A stretch of DNA of 64,000 nt from Roseibium salinum (GTDB lineage: Bacteria; Pseudomonadota; Alphaproteobacteria; Rhizobiales; Stappiaceae), in assembly GCF_026240905.1 (NCBI RefSeq), contig NZ_JAPEVI010000003.1:124001-188000 (forward strand), in the 5' to 3' direction. A program made the position numbers and the translations under genes. Below the pieces are notes generated by a model. It worked only from the letters and a program-made list of their open reading frames with translations, was not told the DNA's origin and did no database searches. Positions 1-8,427 of the stretch are shown piece by piece. Numbering within the stretch: the first letter of the stretch is position 1; every line of letters starts with the position of its first letter.

Positions 1-447
1 ATGTACGCGATCTATGGCGGCGGCGACCTGATGGATCTGATCCATCACCTGACGCTGCCGGCGCTGACGCTGTCGGTGGTCGCGACCGGGGTGATCGCCC
101 GGCTGACGCGCACCGCGATGCTGGAAGTGCTGCGTCAGGACTATATCCGCACCGCGCGGGCCAAGGGGGTTTCCGAGCGCAAGGTGATCTACAAGCACGC
201 CTTCAAATCCGCGCTGGTCAGCGTCGTTCCGGTGATCGGCATTCAGGCGGGGTTCGTCATCGGCGGCGCGGTCTATATCGAGACCGTCTTCCAGTGGCCC
301 GGTATCGGCACCATGCTGGTCACGGCGATTTCCACCCGCGATCTTCTCCTGGTGCAGGGCGGGGTGCTGGTGGTGGCCGCCGCCTATGTGCTGTTCAATC
401 TGTTTGCCGATGTGATGCAGACGCTTCTTGACCCGAGGTTGCGCTGA
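1..447 (+). CDS. Dipeptide/oligopeptide ABC transporter permease (DppB type), 3' part
   Basis: This is the C-terminal part of an inner-membrane permease that forms half of the channel of a peptide or amide ABC importer. The gene enters from outside the window, so the first visible methionine need not be its start. The binding-protein-dependent transport motif is visible (EVLRQDYIRTARAKGVSE, the EAA loop that contacts the ATPase), followed by two hydrophobic segments and the usual family ending LLDPRLR. Its TGA overlaps the ATG of the next gene by one base, so the two are translationally coupled. The substrate cannot be read from the sequence; the downstream amidase suggests an amide or short peptide. 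Confidence 0.9.
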   Translation: MYAIYGGGDLMDLIHHLTLPALTLSVVATGVIARLTRTAMLEVLRQDYIRTARAKGVSERKVIYKHAFKSALVSVVPVIGIQAGFVIGGAVYIETVFQWPGIGTMLVTAISTRDLLLVQGGVLVVAAAYVLFNLFADVMQTLLDPRLR

Positions 448-2384
448 TGGCGGAGACGACACTCAACGCACCGGCCAAGCCGAAGCAGAAATCCGCACGG
501 CCGGGCACCATGGCCCTGCTCCTCAACAACTCGCTGGCGACGGGCGGTCTGGTCGTTCTTGCCGCCATATGCCTGATTGCGCTTGCGGCTCCGATCCTGC
601 CGCTTGCCAACCCGGATGTCACCGCACCCGCCGACCGGCTGATGCCGGCTCTCAGCGAAGGTCATCTTCTGGGCACCGATCATCTCGGCCGGGATCTGCT
701 GTCCCGTTTGATCTGGGGAACCCGTGTCTCCCTGGCGGTCGGACTTTCGGCGACCGCGATTGCCGCGTTTTTCGGGTCGCTGCTCGGGCTGGTTGCCGGA
801 TATGCCGGCGGGCGGGTCGATACGTTGATCATGCGCGGCATCGATATGGTAATGGCCTTTCCCTATATCCTGCTGGCGCTGGCTATCGTGGCCGTGCTCG
901 GGCCGGGGCTGCTGAACGCGCTTTACGCCATCGCCCTGGTGAACATCCCGTTCTTTGCACGCAACATTCGCGGCATCACGCTGGGCCTGTCGCGCCGGGA
1001 ATTCGTGGATGCGGCCCGGCTGTCCGGCAAGACGCCGGTGCAGATTCTCTTCATCGAGGTCCTGCCTAACGTTCTGCCCGTCATCGTGATTACCATGTCG
1101 ACCACCGTCGGCTGGATGATCCTGGAAACGGCAGGCCTGTCCTTCCTCGGGCTCGGCGCACAGCCGCCGCAGGCGGACCTCGGGTCCATGCTCGGAGAGG
1201 GGCGCAAGATCCTGTTCACCGCGCCGCATGTTTCCATCATTCCGGGCCTGATGATCTTCGTCCTGGTGATGAGCATCAATCTCTTCGGCGACGGCGTCCG
1301 CGACGTTCTCGACCCGCGCCTGCGCGCCGGTTCGCTGACGCGTCCCGTCGCCCGCACCGCAGTGGAGCGCGATCCGGCCGACATTCCGCCGCCTTCCGAG
1401 GACGACGGCGTGCTGGATGTCCGGGACATGCGCACCGAGTTCCGGATCGGCGGAGCGGTCTACAAGGCCGTCGGCGGCGTCGATCTCAATCTCGCGGAGG
1501 GCGAGTGCCTCGGCATTGTCGGCGAATCCGGGTCGGGCAAATCCGTCACCGCCATGTCGATCATGGGACTGGTGCCGACGCCGCCGGGCCGGATCGCCGG
1601 GGGCGCCGCCTATCTGGAAGGCGAGGATCTCTTTGCCGCCAGCGACCGGCGGATCCGCGACCTGCGCGGCGGGGTCGTCGCCTATGTGTTCCAGGACCCC
1701 TTGTCGACGCTGCATCCCCTGTTCACGGTCGGGTACCAGTTGAAGGAGGCCATCAGCACCCACCAGCCGCTTTCCTCGGCCCAGGTTCGCGAAAGGGCGA
1801 TCGAACTCCTGTCGCTGGTGCGCATACCCAATCCGAGGGAAAGACTGTCGGCCTATCCGCACGAGCTTTCCGGGGGCATGCGCCAGCGGGTCTGCATCGC
1901 CATGGCGCTGGCCAATGACGCCAAGGTGCTGATTGCCGACGAGCCGACGACCGCGCTGGATGTCACCGTGCAGTCGCAGATCCTGACGCTGATGAACGGC
2001 CTGCGCCGGCAGCGGAATACGGCGATCCTGTTCATCACCCATGATTTCGGCGTGGTCTCCGCGCTCTGCGACCGGGTGGGAGTGATGTATGCGGGCCGCA
2101 TCGTGGAAACCGGCAGGACCGACGAGGTGCTTGCCAATCCTCAGCATCCCTATACGGCCAAGCTGATCGAATGCGTGCCGGTGCTGGGCGAGCCCGAAAG
2201 GCGGCTCGATGCGATCGAGGGCAGACCGCCGGTCGTCAACAATCTGCCGGAGGGATGCGCCTTCGCCGACCGTTGCCCCCGGGTACAGCCGAACTGCCGT
2301 TCGGGCGAAATCGAACTGATGATGTCGTCGAAGGAGCGGGGCGTGCGCTGTCTTTATCCGCTCAAAACGGGAGAGACCCCATGA
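447..2384 (+). CDS. Fused permease-ATPase of dipeptide-type ABC transporter (DppC-DppD)
   Basis: This 645-residue protein joins two subunits that are usually separate. Residues about 1-300 form a DppC-type permease with an N-terminal transmembrane segment, the EAA loop ([18 protein letters not shown]) and the ending DVLDPRLR. After a short linker comes a DppD-type ATPase with Walker A GESGSGKS near residue 360, signature LSGGMRQR near 474, Walker B VLIADEP near 494 and the cysteine-containing oligopeptide-transporter tail ([14 protein letters not shown]). It should supply the second permease and one ATPase of a single importer. It overlaps the upstream permease by one base and the next ATPase by four (ATGA). 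The fusion lies within one uninterrupted frame, so an assembly artefact is unlikely. Confidence 0.9.
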   Translation: MAETTLNAPAKPKQKSARPGTMALLLNNSLATGGLVVLAAICLIALAAPILPLANPDVTAPADRLMPALSEGHLLGTDHLGRDLLSRLIWGTRVSLAVGLSATAIAAFFGSLLGLVAGYAGGRVDTLIMRGIDMVMAFPYILLALAIVAVLGPGLLNALYAIALVNIPFFARNIRGITLGLSRREFVDAARLSGKTPVQILFIEVLPNVLPVIVITMSTTVGWMILETAGLSFLGLGAQPPQADLGSMLGEGRKILFTAPHVSIIPGLMIFVLVMSINLFGDGVRDVLDPRLRAGSLTRPVARTAVERDPADIPPPSEDDGVLDVRDMRTEFRIGGAVYKAVGGVDLNLAEGECLGIVGESGSGKSVTAMSIMGLVPTPPGRIAGGAAYLEGEDLFAASDRRIRDLRGGVVAYVFQDPLSTLHPLFTVGYQLKEAISTHQPLSSAQVRERAIELLSLVRIPNPRERLSAYPHELSGGMRQRVCIAMALANDAKVLIADEPTTALDVTVQSQILTLMNGLRRQRNTAILFITHDFGVVSALCDRVGVMYAGRIVETGRTDEVLANPQHPYTAKLIECVPVLGEPERRLDAIEGRPPVVNNLPEGCAFADRCPRVQPNCRSGEIELMMSSKERGVRCLYPLKTGETP

Positions 2385-3391
2385 ACGAGATGGCGACGCA
2401 GCGCCAGGGCGACGACGTCCTGTTGTCCATTGCCGAGGTGGAACGGATTTTTGGCGGCGAGCGCAAGCTTTTCGGCGGCAGGACACCGGCCGTCCACGCG
2501 GTGCAGAGCCTGACCCTCGATGTCCGCAAAGGCGAAACGCTGGGCGTCGTCGGGGAATCCGGCTGCGGAAAGTCCACCCTGGCGCGCCTCGTCGTCGGTC
2601 TCGACCTGCCGACCTCGGGCACGATCACCTTCGAGGGAGAGGACCTGACGGCGCTGGCCAGGAAAGACCGCAACGCCCTTTCGCGCAAGGTTCAGTATGT
2701 TTTTCAGGACCCGGTTGCCTCGCTCAATCCGCGCAAGACCATCCGCACCATCCTGGAAGCCCCGCTGAAGCATCTGACGGATCTCGATGCCAAGGGCCGG
2801 GAGCGGCGCCTGCAGGAGCTGCTGCAGGCCGTCAATCTGGCGCCGGAATTCCTGGAGCGCTATCCGCACGAGTTTTCCGGCGGTCAGGCCCAGCGTATCG
2901 GCATTGCCCGGGCGCTGGCGGCCGGTCCCGAGCTGATCGTGCTGGACGAGCCGGTCTCGGCACTGGACGTTTCCGTTCAGGCGCAGGTCCTCAATCTGCT
3001 GGACCGGCTGAAGGACCAGTTCGGCCTGACCTATATCTTCATCAGCCACGATCTGTCCGTGGTGGAGAGCGTCAGCGACCGCGTGGCGGTGATGTATTTC
3101 GGACGCATGGCCGAGCTCGGTCCGGCGCGGGAGATCTTCAAGAGCCCGCTGCACCCCTATACGGAGCTGCTGATGCGCTCGGCGCCGGCGCCCGGGCGTC
3201 ACGACCTGATGTCCGAGGACGCGTCGGCCGAACTGCCCGACCCTTATAACCCGCCGGTGGGCTGCGCGTTTGCGGCGCGCTGCCCGCGGAAAACGGAAAT
3301 CTGTGTCGCGGTGAGGCCGGCCCCGGACGAAGCGCAGGGCCGGGGCGCGACCCATTGCGCGGCTTGCTATCATCCGCTGGCGCAGGCATAG
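2381..3391 (+). CDS. Oligopeptide ABC transporter ATP-binding protein (DppF type)
   Basis: This is the second cytoplasmic ATPase of the importer and pairs with the ATPase half of the upstream fusion. Visible motifs are Walker A GESGCGKS near residue 57, Q-loop FQDPVASLNPRKT, signature FSGGQAQR, Walker B LIVLDEP and the C-terminal cysteine-rich tail (GCAFAARCPRKTEIC). Length, 336 residues, is normal for the family. The ATG at 2381 overlaps the preceding stop codon as ATGA, which sets the start; a longer reading from further upstream would run through the previous gene in another frame. It belongs to the operon with the permeases, and the GntR gene follows after about 35 bases. Confidence 0.93.
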   Translation: MNEMATQRQGDDVLLSIAEVERIFGGERKLFGGRTPAVHAVQSLTLDVRKGETLGVVGESGCGKSTLARLVVGLDLPTSGTITFEGEDLTALARKDRNALSRKVQYVFQDPVASLNPRKTIRTILEAPLKHLTDLDAKGRERRLQELLQAVNLAPEFLERYPHEFSGGQAQRIGIARALAAGPELIVLDEPVSALDVSVQAQVLNLLDRLKDQFGLTYIFISHDLSVVESVSDRVAVMYFGRMAELGPAREIFKSPLHPYTELLMRSAPAPGRHDLMSEDASAELPDPYNPPVGCAFAARCPRKTEICVAVRPAPDEAQGRGATHCAACYHPLAQA

Positions 3392-3426
3392 GCTGGCGGA
3401 TTGAAATCCTTGAAGAAAATCCGGCT

Positions 3427-4218
3427 ATGAGAATTCCAGAAGGCGCCACCGATCCCCAGACCCGCAAACGCCTGCGGCGTACCGACATGGTGGCCCAGCA
3501 GATCCGCGAGCAGATCGTCGAGGCCGGGCTTCAGCCGGGAAACCGGGTGCCGAACGACTGGCTGATGCCGGAAACCGTGAAGGTCGCGCGCGGGACCTTG
3601 CGCGAGGCCCTGAAGGTTCTGGAATACCAGGGGCTGATCTCCACGAAAAGCGGCCCGGGCGGCGGCGTCTTCGTCGCGTCGGTCGAGCCGGGGGCAGCGA
3701 TCCGGCTGCTGGACAACCTCTTCCTGTTCGACCCGCCGTCGATCGCCGACATCTATGCATTGCGCAAACAACTTGAGCCGGAGCTTGCGGCCTCCGTCGC
3801 GGGCAGGCTCAGCGTCACGGCCTTTCAGGTGCTGCAGGGCTGCATCCGTCTCTATGAAGACGAACCGAAAACGGCCGAGGAAGAATATGCGCAGCGCCTT
3901 GCCGAGCTCGACTTTCACGAAGAGCTTGCCCGCCAATGCGCCAATCCGCTGCTGGCCTTCACCTGTTCGTTTCTGCTCAGTCTCCTGCGGGACATGACCG
4001 TCTGCCGGTCGATCTACAAGGAGCCAAACCCTGCCTTAAGGGAAACCGGCCTGCATTATCAGGTGCGCCTCTTGAGAGCGATCAAGGCGGGCGATGCGGA
4101 GCTTTGCCGCACGATCATGCGCGATCACATGGCCGACGCGGAGAAATACATGCTGGAGCGGGCTGCCATGCGCACGCGCGGTGCGGCGGGGGCTCAAACC
4201 GGAGACCTGAAACCATGA
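3427..4218 (+). CDS. GntR-family transcriptional regulator (FadR/FCD subfamily)
   Basis: This predicted DNA-binding repressor or activator has 263 residues. The N-terminal winged helix-turn-helix (about residues 15-85) carries the GntR pattern QQIREQIVEAGLQPGNRVP...LREALKVLEYQGLI. The rest is helical and matches the FCD ligand-binding domain (FDPPSIADIYALRKQLEPELA; LDFHEELARQCANP; MRDHMADAEKYML), which often senses a small carboxylate through a metal site. It lies between the transporter and the acetamidase and overlaps the latter by four bases (ATGA at 4215), so it very likely controls this operon. The start is the first ATG after the preceding gene; the ligand is unknown. Confidence 0.9.
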   Translation: MRIPEGATDPQTRKRLRRTDMVAQQIREQIVEAGLQPGNRVPNDWLMPETVKVARGTLREALKVLEYQGLISTKSGPGGGVFVASVEPGAAIRLLDNLFLFDPPSIADIYALRKQLEPELAASVAGRLSVTAFQVLQGCIRLYEDEPKTAEEEYAQRLAELDFHEELARQCANPLLAFTCSFLLSLLRDMTVCRSIYKEPNPALRETGLHYQVRLLRAIKAGDAELCRTIMRDHMADAEKYMLERAAMRTRGAAGAQTGDLKP

Positions 4219-5165
4219 GCGAACATCTGCATCTGGCCCACACCATCCACAAGGCTCACACGCATCTTGGCTGGGACAGGACGATCGAGCCGGTGCAGGT
4301 CGCCAAGAGCGGCGATAGGCTGTTGTTCGAGTGCCGCGACGCGGCCGGAGGCCATTTCGACAAAGACAGCACCACGGCGGACATTGCCCGGATGGACCCG
4401 GATGCGGCGAACCCGGTCACCGGGCCCGTCTATGTGGAAGGGGCCGAGCCGGGGGACGCGCTCAAGATCCGGATCGAGGAATTCATCCCGTCGGGCTTCG
4501 GCTGGACCGCGATCCTTCCGGGCTTCGGGCTGCTGGCCGATCAGTTTCAGGAACCGGCCCTCAAACTGTGGTCCTATGAGCCTTCCGGCAAGATACCCGC
4601 CGTCTTTTCCGACATGGCGGAAGTACCGCTGAGGCCGTTTGTCGGCACGATCGGTGTGGCGCCGGCGGCCCCGGAATGCCATTCGGTGATCCCGCCGCGC
4701 CGGGTCGGCGGCAACATGGATATCCGCGACCTGACGGCCGGCGCCGTGCTCTATCTGCCGGTGGAAGTTCCCGGAGCGCTGCTTTCCATCGGAGACACCC
4801 ACGCGGCGCAGGGCGACGGCGAGGTGTGCGGCACGGCGATCGAGAGCGCCATGGACATGGTGGTCTGCCTGGAGGTGATCAAGAATGCCGCCCCCAGGAC
4901 GCCGCGCTTCGTTACCGACGGCTCCAGCTCGCGGCACCTGGACGGCAAAGGCTACATTGTCACGACCGGCATAGGCGACGACCTGATGCAGGCGTCCCGG
5001 GACAGCGTCAGCGCCATGATCGACCTGCTGTCGCACATGACGGGAATGCCGGCCGAAGATGCATATATGCTGTCATCGGTGTGCGGGGATCTGCGGATTT
5101 CGGAAATCGTCGATGCGCCCAACTGGGTTGTGTCGTTCTATTTTCCGAGACTGGTTCTGGGATAG
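4215..5165 (+). CDS. Acetamidase/formamidase family protein
   Basis: This is a predicted cytoplasmic amidohydrolase of the FmdA/AmdA family, which releases ammonia from formamide, acetamide or related small amides. The 316-residue length fits. Family features visible are the segment GGNMDIRDLTAGAVLYLPV near residue 160-178, followed by GDTHAAQGDGEVCGTAIE, with the acidic and histidine residues used by the zinc-type family members. It is translationally coupled to the GntR gene. With the ABC importer upstream, it suggests a pathway that imports an amide or amidated peptide and uses it as nitrogen source. The exact substrate is inference. Confidence 0.9.
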   Translation: MSEHLHLAHTIHKAHTHLGWDRTIEPVQVAKSGDRLLFECRDAAGGHFDKDSTTADIARMDPDAANPVTGPVYVEGAEPGDALKIRIEEFIPSGFGWTAILPGFGLLADQFQEPALKLWSYEPSGKIPAVFSDMAEVPLRPFVGTIGVAPAAPECHSVIPPRRVGGNMDIRDLTAGAVLYLPVEVPGALLSIGDTHAAQGDGEVCGTAIESAMDMVVCLEVIKNAAPRTPRFVTDGSSSRHLDGKGYIVTTGIGDDLMQASRDSVSAMIDLLSHMTGMPAEDAYMLSSVCGDLRISEIVDAPNWVVSFYFPRLVLG

Positions 5166-5410
5166 GTTGGGGAAGTCACATCGGGCGTCTCCGAGCGGAA
5201 GTTCCTGCTTGATGTTGTCCTTGTCTATTGGGGGGCGCCGGGCTTGCTCGTTTTCCGAGTTCGGCATGAACGGACGCGGGCGGAGCGCCTCGATGACACC
5301 ACTGAGTCACTCCGGGCCAACGAAGAGCGACCCGGGACCAGCTCGGTTTCAGAGCGGTTGATATTGGTGCACCAGACATGCCCGCAAGCTCTTCACACGC
5401 TTTTCCGAGT

Positions 5411-5460
5411 GGACCAGCGAGTAGGCCCCGGCTCTGCGCTGCGCCGGGCCGGGGTGACGC
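5411..5460. repeat. Short intergenic GC-rich palindromic repeat, copy 1 (second copy at 51002-51050)
   Basis: The stretch GGACCAGCGAGTAGGCCCCGG followed by a CCGGGGTGAC half recurs near 51002-51050. The arms GGCCCCGG and CCGGGGT pair as a hairpin. It resembles extragenic palindromes common in Rhizobiales. The remainder of 5166-5551 shows no gene that I can support. Confidence 0.55.
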
Positions 5461-5551
5461 CGGGGCGAGACTGTCTTCGACTTCCGCCCGCTACGGCAGA
5501 CGCTAGCTGGCGGGAGGGTTGTTGCGAGAGAAGATGCCGGGCCGCGCATTC

Positions 5552-5869
5552 TTACGCGGCCACGCGCACCGAAACCCCGGCAAGGCGCCCATCCAGGCGT
5601 TCGCTGCGGTAGTCGGACCAGTCTTCGCTCTCTTCGCGGCCCTCCTCTTCGGGGAAAGCTGCCGCCATGACGTCGCCGGTGACATCGGTGCACCAGCCTT
5701 CGGCGGGGTTGAACTCCAGGACGGCCCGGACATTTTCCAGCTGGCCGTTGCGCACATCCTCGATGATCCTGCCAAGGACCATGTCCTGCAATTCCGTCTC
5801 CGGCACAAAGAGGCTGTTTCCCATCTCGCAAACGACTGAAAAGAACGACACGTCAAGGTTCAATGGCAT
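5552..5869 (-). CDS. Hypothetical prophage-associated protein
   Basis: This acidic protein of 105 residues is not a family I recognise. Internally it reads as a compact protein with the sequence VVCEMGNSLFVPETELQDMV and an acidic stretch (EEEGREESEDWSDY). The ATG at 5869 is preceded by a strong ribosome site (AGGAGGGAAC) about six bases upstream, which favours it over the longer reading from 5926. Its promoter region holds palindromes shared with the repressor gene promoter (5900-5965), and it is divergent from nothing but adjacent to the repressor on the same strand. By position it may be an early or accessory phage gene. Function is unknown. Confidence 0.6.
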   Translation of the reverse strand: MPLNLDVSFFSVVCEMGNSLFVPETELQDMVLGRIIEDVRNGQLENVRAVLEFNPAEGWCTDVTGDVMAAAFPEEEGREESEDWSDYRSERLDGRLAGVSVRVAA

Positions 5870-5901
5870 CAAGTTGTTCCCTCCTGAATACGCATCAAGA
5901 G

Positions 5902-5916
5902 TATACGCAATATGCG
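5902..5916. promoter_or_regulatory. Predicted prophage repressor operator (TACGC-N5-GCGTA)
   Basis: The 15-base near-palindrome TACGCAATATGCGTA lies just upstream of the gene at 5552-5869. The same TACGC-N5-GCGTA pattern occurs at 6893-6907 in front of the S24 repressor. Further related half-sites (TACGCA, CATACGTATG) sit at 5934-5965. The match between both control regions suggests binding by the S24 repressor; this is inference. Confidence 0.6.
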
Positions 5917-6080
5917 TACGCGTCAACTCAATCGTTCACCGTCGTACGCAAATGACATACGTATGGAGAGGCGAGGCAGGAACGCGATTGGCGCGAGTTT
6001 TTCGGCCTTTCGCCCAGGTGCGCGGCGGCCATCCGGCAGGCTCCGGCGCCGGGTGATCGTGAAGACGAGGGCAGGGGTGT

Positions 6081-6815
6081 TCAGTCGATCTGGCGGATCA
6101 CCGTGAGGATTTTGGCGATGATGCGCACCTCGGTTGCCTCTTCATCATGCTCGTTGAAAATCACCGGTTCCTGAAAGCGCGGGTCGTCGGATTCCGGACG
6201 CAGTTCAATTTCATCGTTGCGACGGACGATGCGCTTGGCCGTGCGCTCGACCGTGTGCCCGCCGTCCCGGGAGCGTTCGACCACCACCAGGTCGCCGGAC
6301 TTGATCTCGATGCCGGCTTCCAGATAGTCGAGGCAGAGAATGAAGTCTCCGTTGCGGGCAATGCGATTGAGGCTTTCGCCATTGATCTGCAACAGGTATT
6401 GGCACTTTTCCGGATAACGCAGATCGCCCGCCAGCGTGGCTTCCCGGGTGGCATCCGTCTCGAACAGGCCGGCTTCCATCCAGAGGCCGGCAGCCACCTG
6501 ACCCTTGATTTCCAGCGGCGTGGCGGCGCGTTGCGGAACGCCGGCCGCTTCCAGGTCGGTGAGGGAGTCCGGGGCCAAAGCCAGCACCTCTTCCCGCGTC
6601 ACGGGCCGTTCACCCCTGCCCACCAGAACCGGCAGCAGCTTGGCGACGAAATCCGACGGAAGGGCGGGTTTGGAATAGTCCTGGCTGAAGTAGCGCTGGA
6701 TGGAGGAAGCGTTCTGATAACCCATCTCCCGCGCGATCGCGCGGATCGACAGGCCCGTACGGTCCTTCAGTTCCGCAAGTTGCCGGGATGCGGCAGATTG
6801 TGTGATCTCGTCCAT
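6081..6815 (-). CDS. S24-family prophage repressor (LexA/CI-like peptidase fold)
   Basis: This is a phage-type transcriptional repressor of about 244 residues. The N-terminal part has a helix-turn-helix with the pattern LKDRTGLSIRAIAREMGYQNASSIQRYF. The C-terminal half matches the S24 peptidase fold: the serine motif INGESLNRIARNGDFILC and, after a strand-rich stretch, the lysine in VERTAKRIVRR, as expected for the Ser-Lys dyad used in RecA-stimulated self-cleavage. The ATG at 6815 is chosen because the longer reading from 6887 would place its start among the operators. Upstream sequence contains TACGC-N5-GCGTA palindromes, so autoregulation is likely. It points to a lysogeny switch, though the surrounding phage is incomplete. 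Confidence 0.85.
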   Translation of the reverse strand: MDEITQSAASRQLAELKDRTGLSIRAIAREMGYQNASSIQRYFSQDYSKPALPSDFVAKLLPVLVGRGERPVTREEVLALAPDSLTDLEAAGVPQRAATPLEIKGQVAAGLWMEAGLFETDATREATLAGDLRYPEKCQYLLQINGESLNRIARNGDFILCLDYLEAGIEIKSGDLVVVERSRDGGHTVERTAKRIVRRNDEIELRPESDDPRFQEPVIFNEHDEEATEVRIIAKILTVIRQID

Positions 6816-6842
6816 GCTGTGCAAGCCGTGCTGTTTGTTGTT

Positions 6843-6912
6843 TGCATACGTGATACCAACAAGTCCGTATGATTTCCACGTTGACAATCATACGCATAAA
6901 GCGTACGAAAAT
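6843..6912. promoter_or_regulatory. Divergent control region of prophage repressor with operators
   Basis: The AT-rich region between the repressor and the rightward early genes contains TACGCATAAAGCGTA (6893-6907), matching the site at 5902, and a pair CATACG / CGTATG about 15 bases apart (6844-6873). A promoter-like TTGACA occurs at 6881-6886. This is likely the operator region of the lysogeny switch. Confidence 0.55.
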
Positions 6913-6942
6913 GCAAGTGATTGTTTGAAACCGGGAGATTTG

Positions 6943-7116
6943 ATGGAAAACGCAACAATGTCCGGGGAACAGGGCGACAGAGCTGCAGAACAGCTTGAAC
7001 GCCTGTCGGGCCCGGCAATGGCTGCCGGCGGGCAGCATCGGCAGGGAAGAGGGACCGGGTGCTTCGGTCAAGATGGCAACGGCGAGGCGAGCGCAAGGGA
7101 GAGCGTTTATGAGTGA
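6943..7116 (+). CDS. Small hypothetical protein, prophage early operon
   Basis: This open frame of 57 residues starts at an ATG preceded by a GGGAG ribosome site and lies immediately right of the predicted divergent operators, where a Cro-like or early phage gene is expected. Its sequence is rich in Gly, Gln and Ala and shows no recognisable DNA-binding motif. It overlaps the next gene by eight bases. Its existence as a protein is uncertain; it may only be a leader frame. Confidence 0.35.
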   Translation: MENATMSGEQGDRAAEQLERLSGPAMAAGGQHRQGRGTGCFGQDGNGEASARESVYE

Positions 7117-7501
7117 GCTCAAGAATCAGATCGAGGAAGCGCGCGAGAAGGTTGCCTATTACCGGATCAGGGCGGAGCGTCCGAGCGCACGCCTGGAGGA
7201 TGAGTTCGCGCTGGAAAAGGCACGCAACCGGCTGCTTACGCTGGAACTGCGGCTGGTGAAAAACGGCGGAGGTAAACATGTGCCGGTCCAGGGGCCGATC
7301 CAGGCGTCGAGCCGGCAGACAGGGGCGGGTCAGCGGGTCGGGCGCTCCGCTGACGTCCCGCGTCGAACGGGAACTGTCAGCAGAACAAAACATGAACAAA
7401 AATCGATGACCGCACGGGATCGGGCGGAGGCCGCCTTTTCCTCTCTCCAGCGCGAGCCTGCACGGCAGGAGCCGTCGCCAGCTCTGAAGGGAAACGACTG
7501 A
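7109..7501 (+). CDS. Hypothetical prophage protein with N-terminal coiled coil
   Basis: This 130-residue basic protein is not a family I recognise. Residues 1-50 form a strongly helical, charged stretch (SELKNQIEEAREKVAYYRIR...EFALEKARNRLLTLELRLVK) typical of a coiled coil, and the rest is basic and probably disordered. ATG at 7109 is the first start giving the helical segment. It overlaps its successor by one base (TGATG), so the two are coupled. Location in the rightward operon next to the repressor suggests a phage early function. Confidence 0.55.
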   Translation: MSELKNQIEEAREKVAYYRIRAERPSARLEDEFALEKARNRLLTLELRLVKNGGGKHVPVQGPIQASSRQTGAGQRVGRSADVPRRTGTVSRTKHEQKSMTARDRAEAAFSSLQREPARQEPSPALKGND

Positions 7502-7917
7502 TGGCGTCGGGCGCAAACCTGGACAGGATTGCCGCCGAATACGGCGTTCATTTTGTCAGCCATACCCGGCGGGTCGACGGGCGCCATCAGTCCAAGGCAC
7601 GGCGGACCTGCCAGACGCTGTTGAAGAAGCACGGGCCGGAGCACCTGCGGCTGGTGTTCGGGTTGATCAACTCCACCCGCAACCGCGGCAGCTGGTCGGC
7701 GCCGTGCCTGACCGCGGTGTCGTGGCTGGTGCTCAGCAAGCCGGACTGGCTGGACCGCCCAGGCTTTCTGGACACTTTCGACCGGGTCGACCTGGACCGG
7801 CTTTTCAGGAGCGCCAGGCATATCAACCCGTCGGCCCCGACGATCACCCTGTCGGTCCTGCTCTCTTATGAGCTGGACCGGCTGATGGAGGGCGGGGCGC
7901 AGGCACGTGCCGCTTGA
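7501..7917 (+). CDS. Conserved-type prophage hypothetical protein
   Basis: This 138-residue protein is not assigned to a family. It has a basic N-terminal half (HTRRVDGRHQSKARRTCQTLLKKHG) followed by a segment that resembles phage proteins of unknown function seen next to terminase-region regulators (LRLVFGLINSTRNRGSWSAPCLTAVSWLVL). The basic stretch could bind nucleic acid. It begins one base within the stop of the previous gene, and a strong hairpin follows its stop codon. Confidence 0.6.
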   Translation: MASGANLDRIAAEYGVHFVSHTRRVDGRHQSKARRTCQTLLKKHGPEHLRLVFGLINSTRNRGSWSAPCLTAVSWLVLSKPDWLDRPGFLDTFDRVDLDRLFRSARHINPSAPTITLSVLLSYELDRLMEGGAQARAA

Positions 7918-7947
7918 CGGCTCGCCTTTGCCTCGCGGCAACGGAAA

Positions 7948-7981
7948 CGACGCGTTTTCAGGCTTTCCTGAAAACGCGTCG
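7948..7981. terminator. Perfect 15-bp hairpin between prophage genes
   Basis: CGACGCGTTTTCAGG (7948-7962) and its exact complement (7967-7981) flank a four-base loop. There is no following T-run, so it may be a terminator, attenuator, or a processing or protein-binding site between the gene ending at 7917 and the one starting at 8021. Confidence 0.5.
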
Positions 7982-8020
7982 GTGCGAAATTATCCGGAAC
8001 GAGTTTCAAAGGAGCTCCGA

Positions 8021-8395
8021 TTGATTCCCGATACGCCGGAAGACATCATGAACAGCCTGGTCGAGGCCGTTGAAGTGATTGCAGTTACGGGCAAGGGCGA
8101 CGGACCGCGCGCCATCCTGACCGCCTGGCCGGAATACCGGCGGCAGCTTGCCAGGCGACGGCGTGTGTTCCAGCCGGCCGAAATCAGCCGGGCGGAAGAG
8201 GCGATCACCTGGTTCTCGCTGATCGAGGATGCCGACGCCCGGCGGGCGCTGCAATTCGAGGTCATGTGCAAGGCCGGCGGCGGCCGGTTCAGCCGGGTCT
8301 GCGAGAAATACGGCTGGAAGCGCTCCACGGTGACGAGCCGCAACAGGGCGGTGCTGAGGCGGCTGGCGGAACGCGTTTCGAACGCTGACGGGTGA
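8021..8395 (+). CDS. DUF6362-like prophage protein
   Basis: This 124-residue protein resembles the DUF6362 proteins often found just ahead of terminase genes in alphaproteobacterial prophages. Clues are the segment DGPRAILTAWPEYRRQ and the helix-rich C-terminus with a helix-turn-helix look (FSRVCEKYGWKRSTVTSRNRAVLRRLAE). A TTG start at 8021 is preferred because AAAGGAG lies at 8008-8014; the alternative is ATG at 8048. It is the last gene of the rightward prophage operon and meets the NadR gene tail to tail. The family assignment rests on memory of sequence pattern, so it is moderate. Confidence 0.6.
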   Translation: MIPDTPEDIMNSLVEAVEVIAVTGKGDGPRAILTAWPEYRRQLARRRRVFQPAEISRAEEAITWFSLIEDADARRALQFEVMCKAGGGRFSRVCEKYGWKRSTVTSRNRAVLRRLAERVSNADG

Positions 8396-8427
8396 CGACT
8401 GAAGAACGGGAAGGCGGCCCGCGTTGC

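Noticed and set aside
384..2486. 700-codon reverse-strand open frame opposite the fused ABC protein
   Set aside because: It is the complement of well-supported coding sequence, with Arg/Gly/His-rich composition and no recognised domain; high GC produces such shadows throughout the window.
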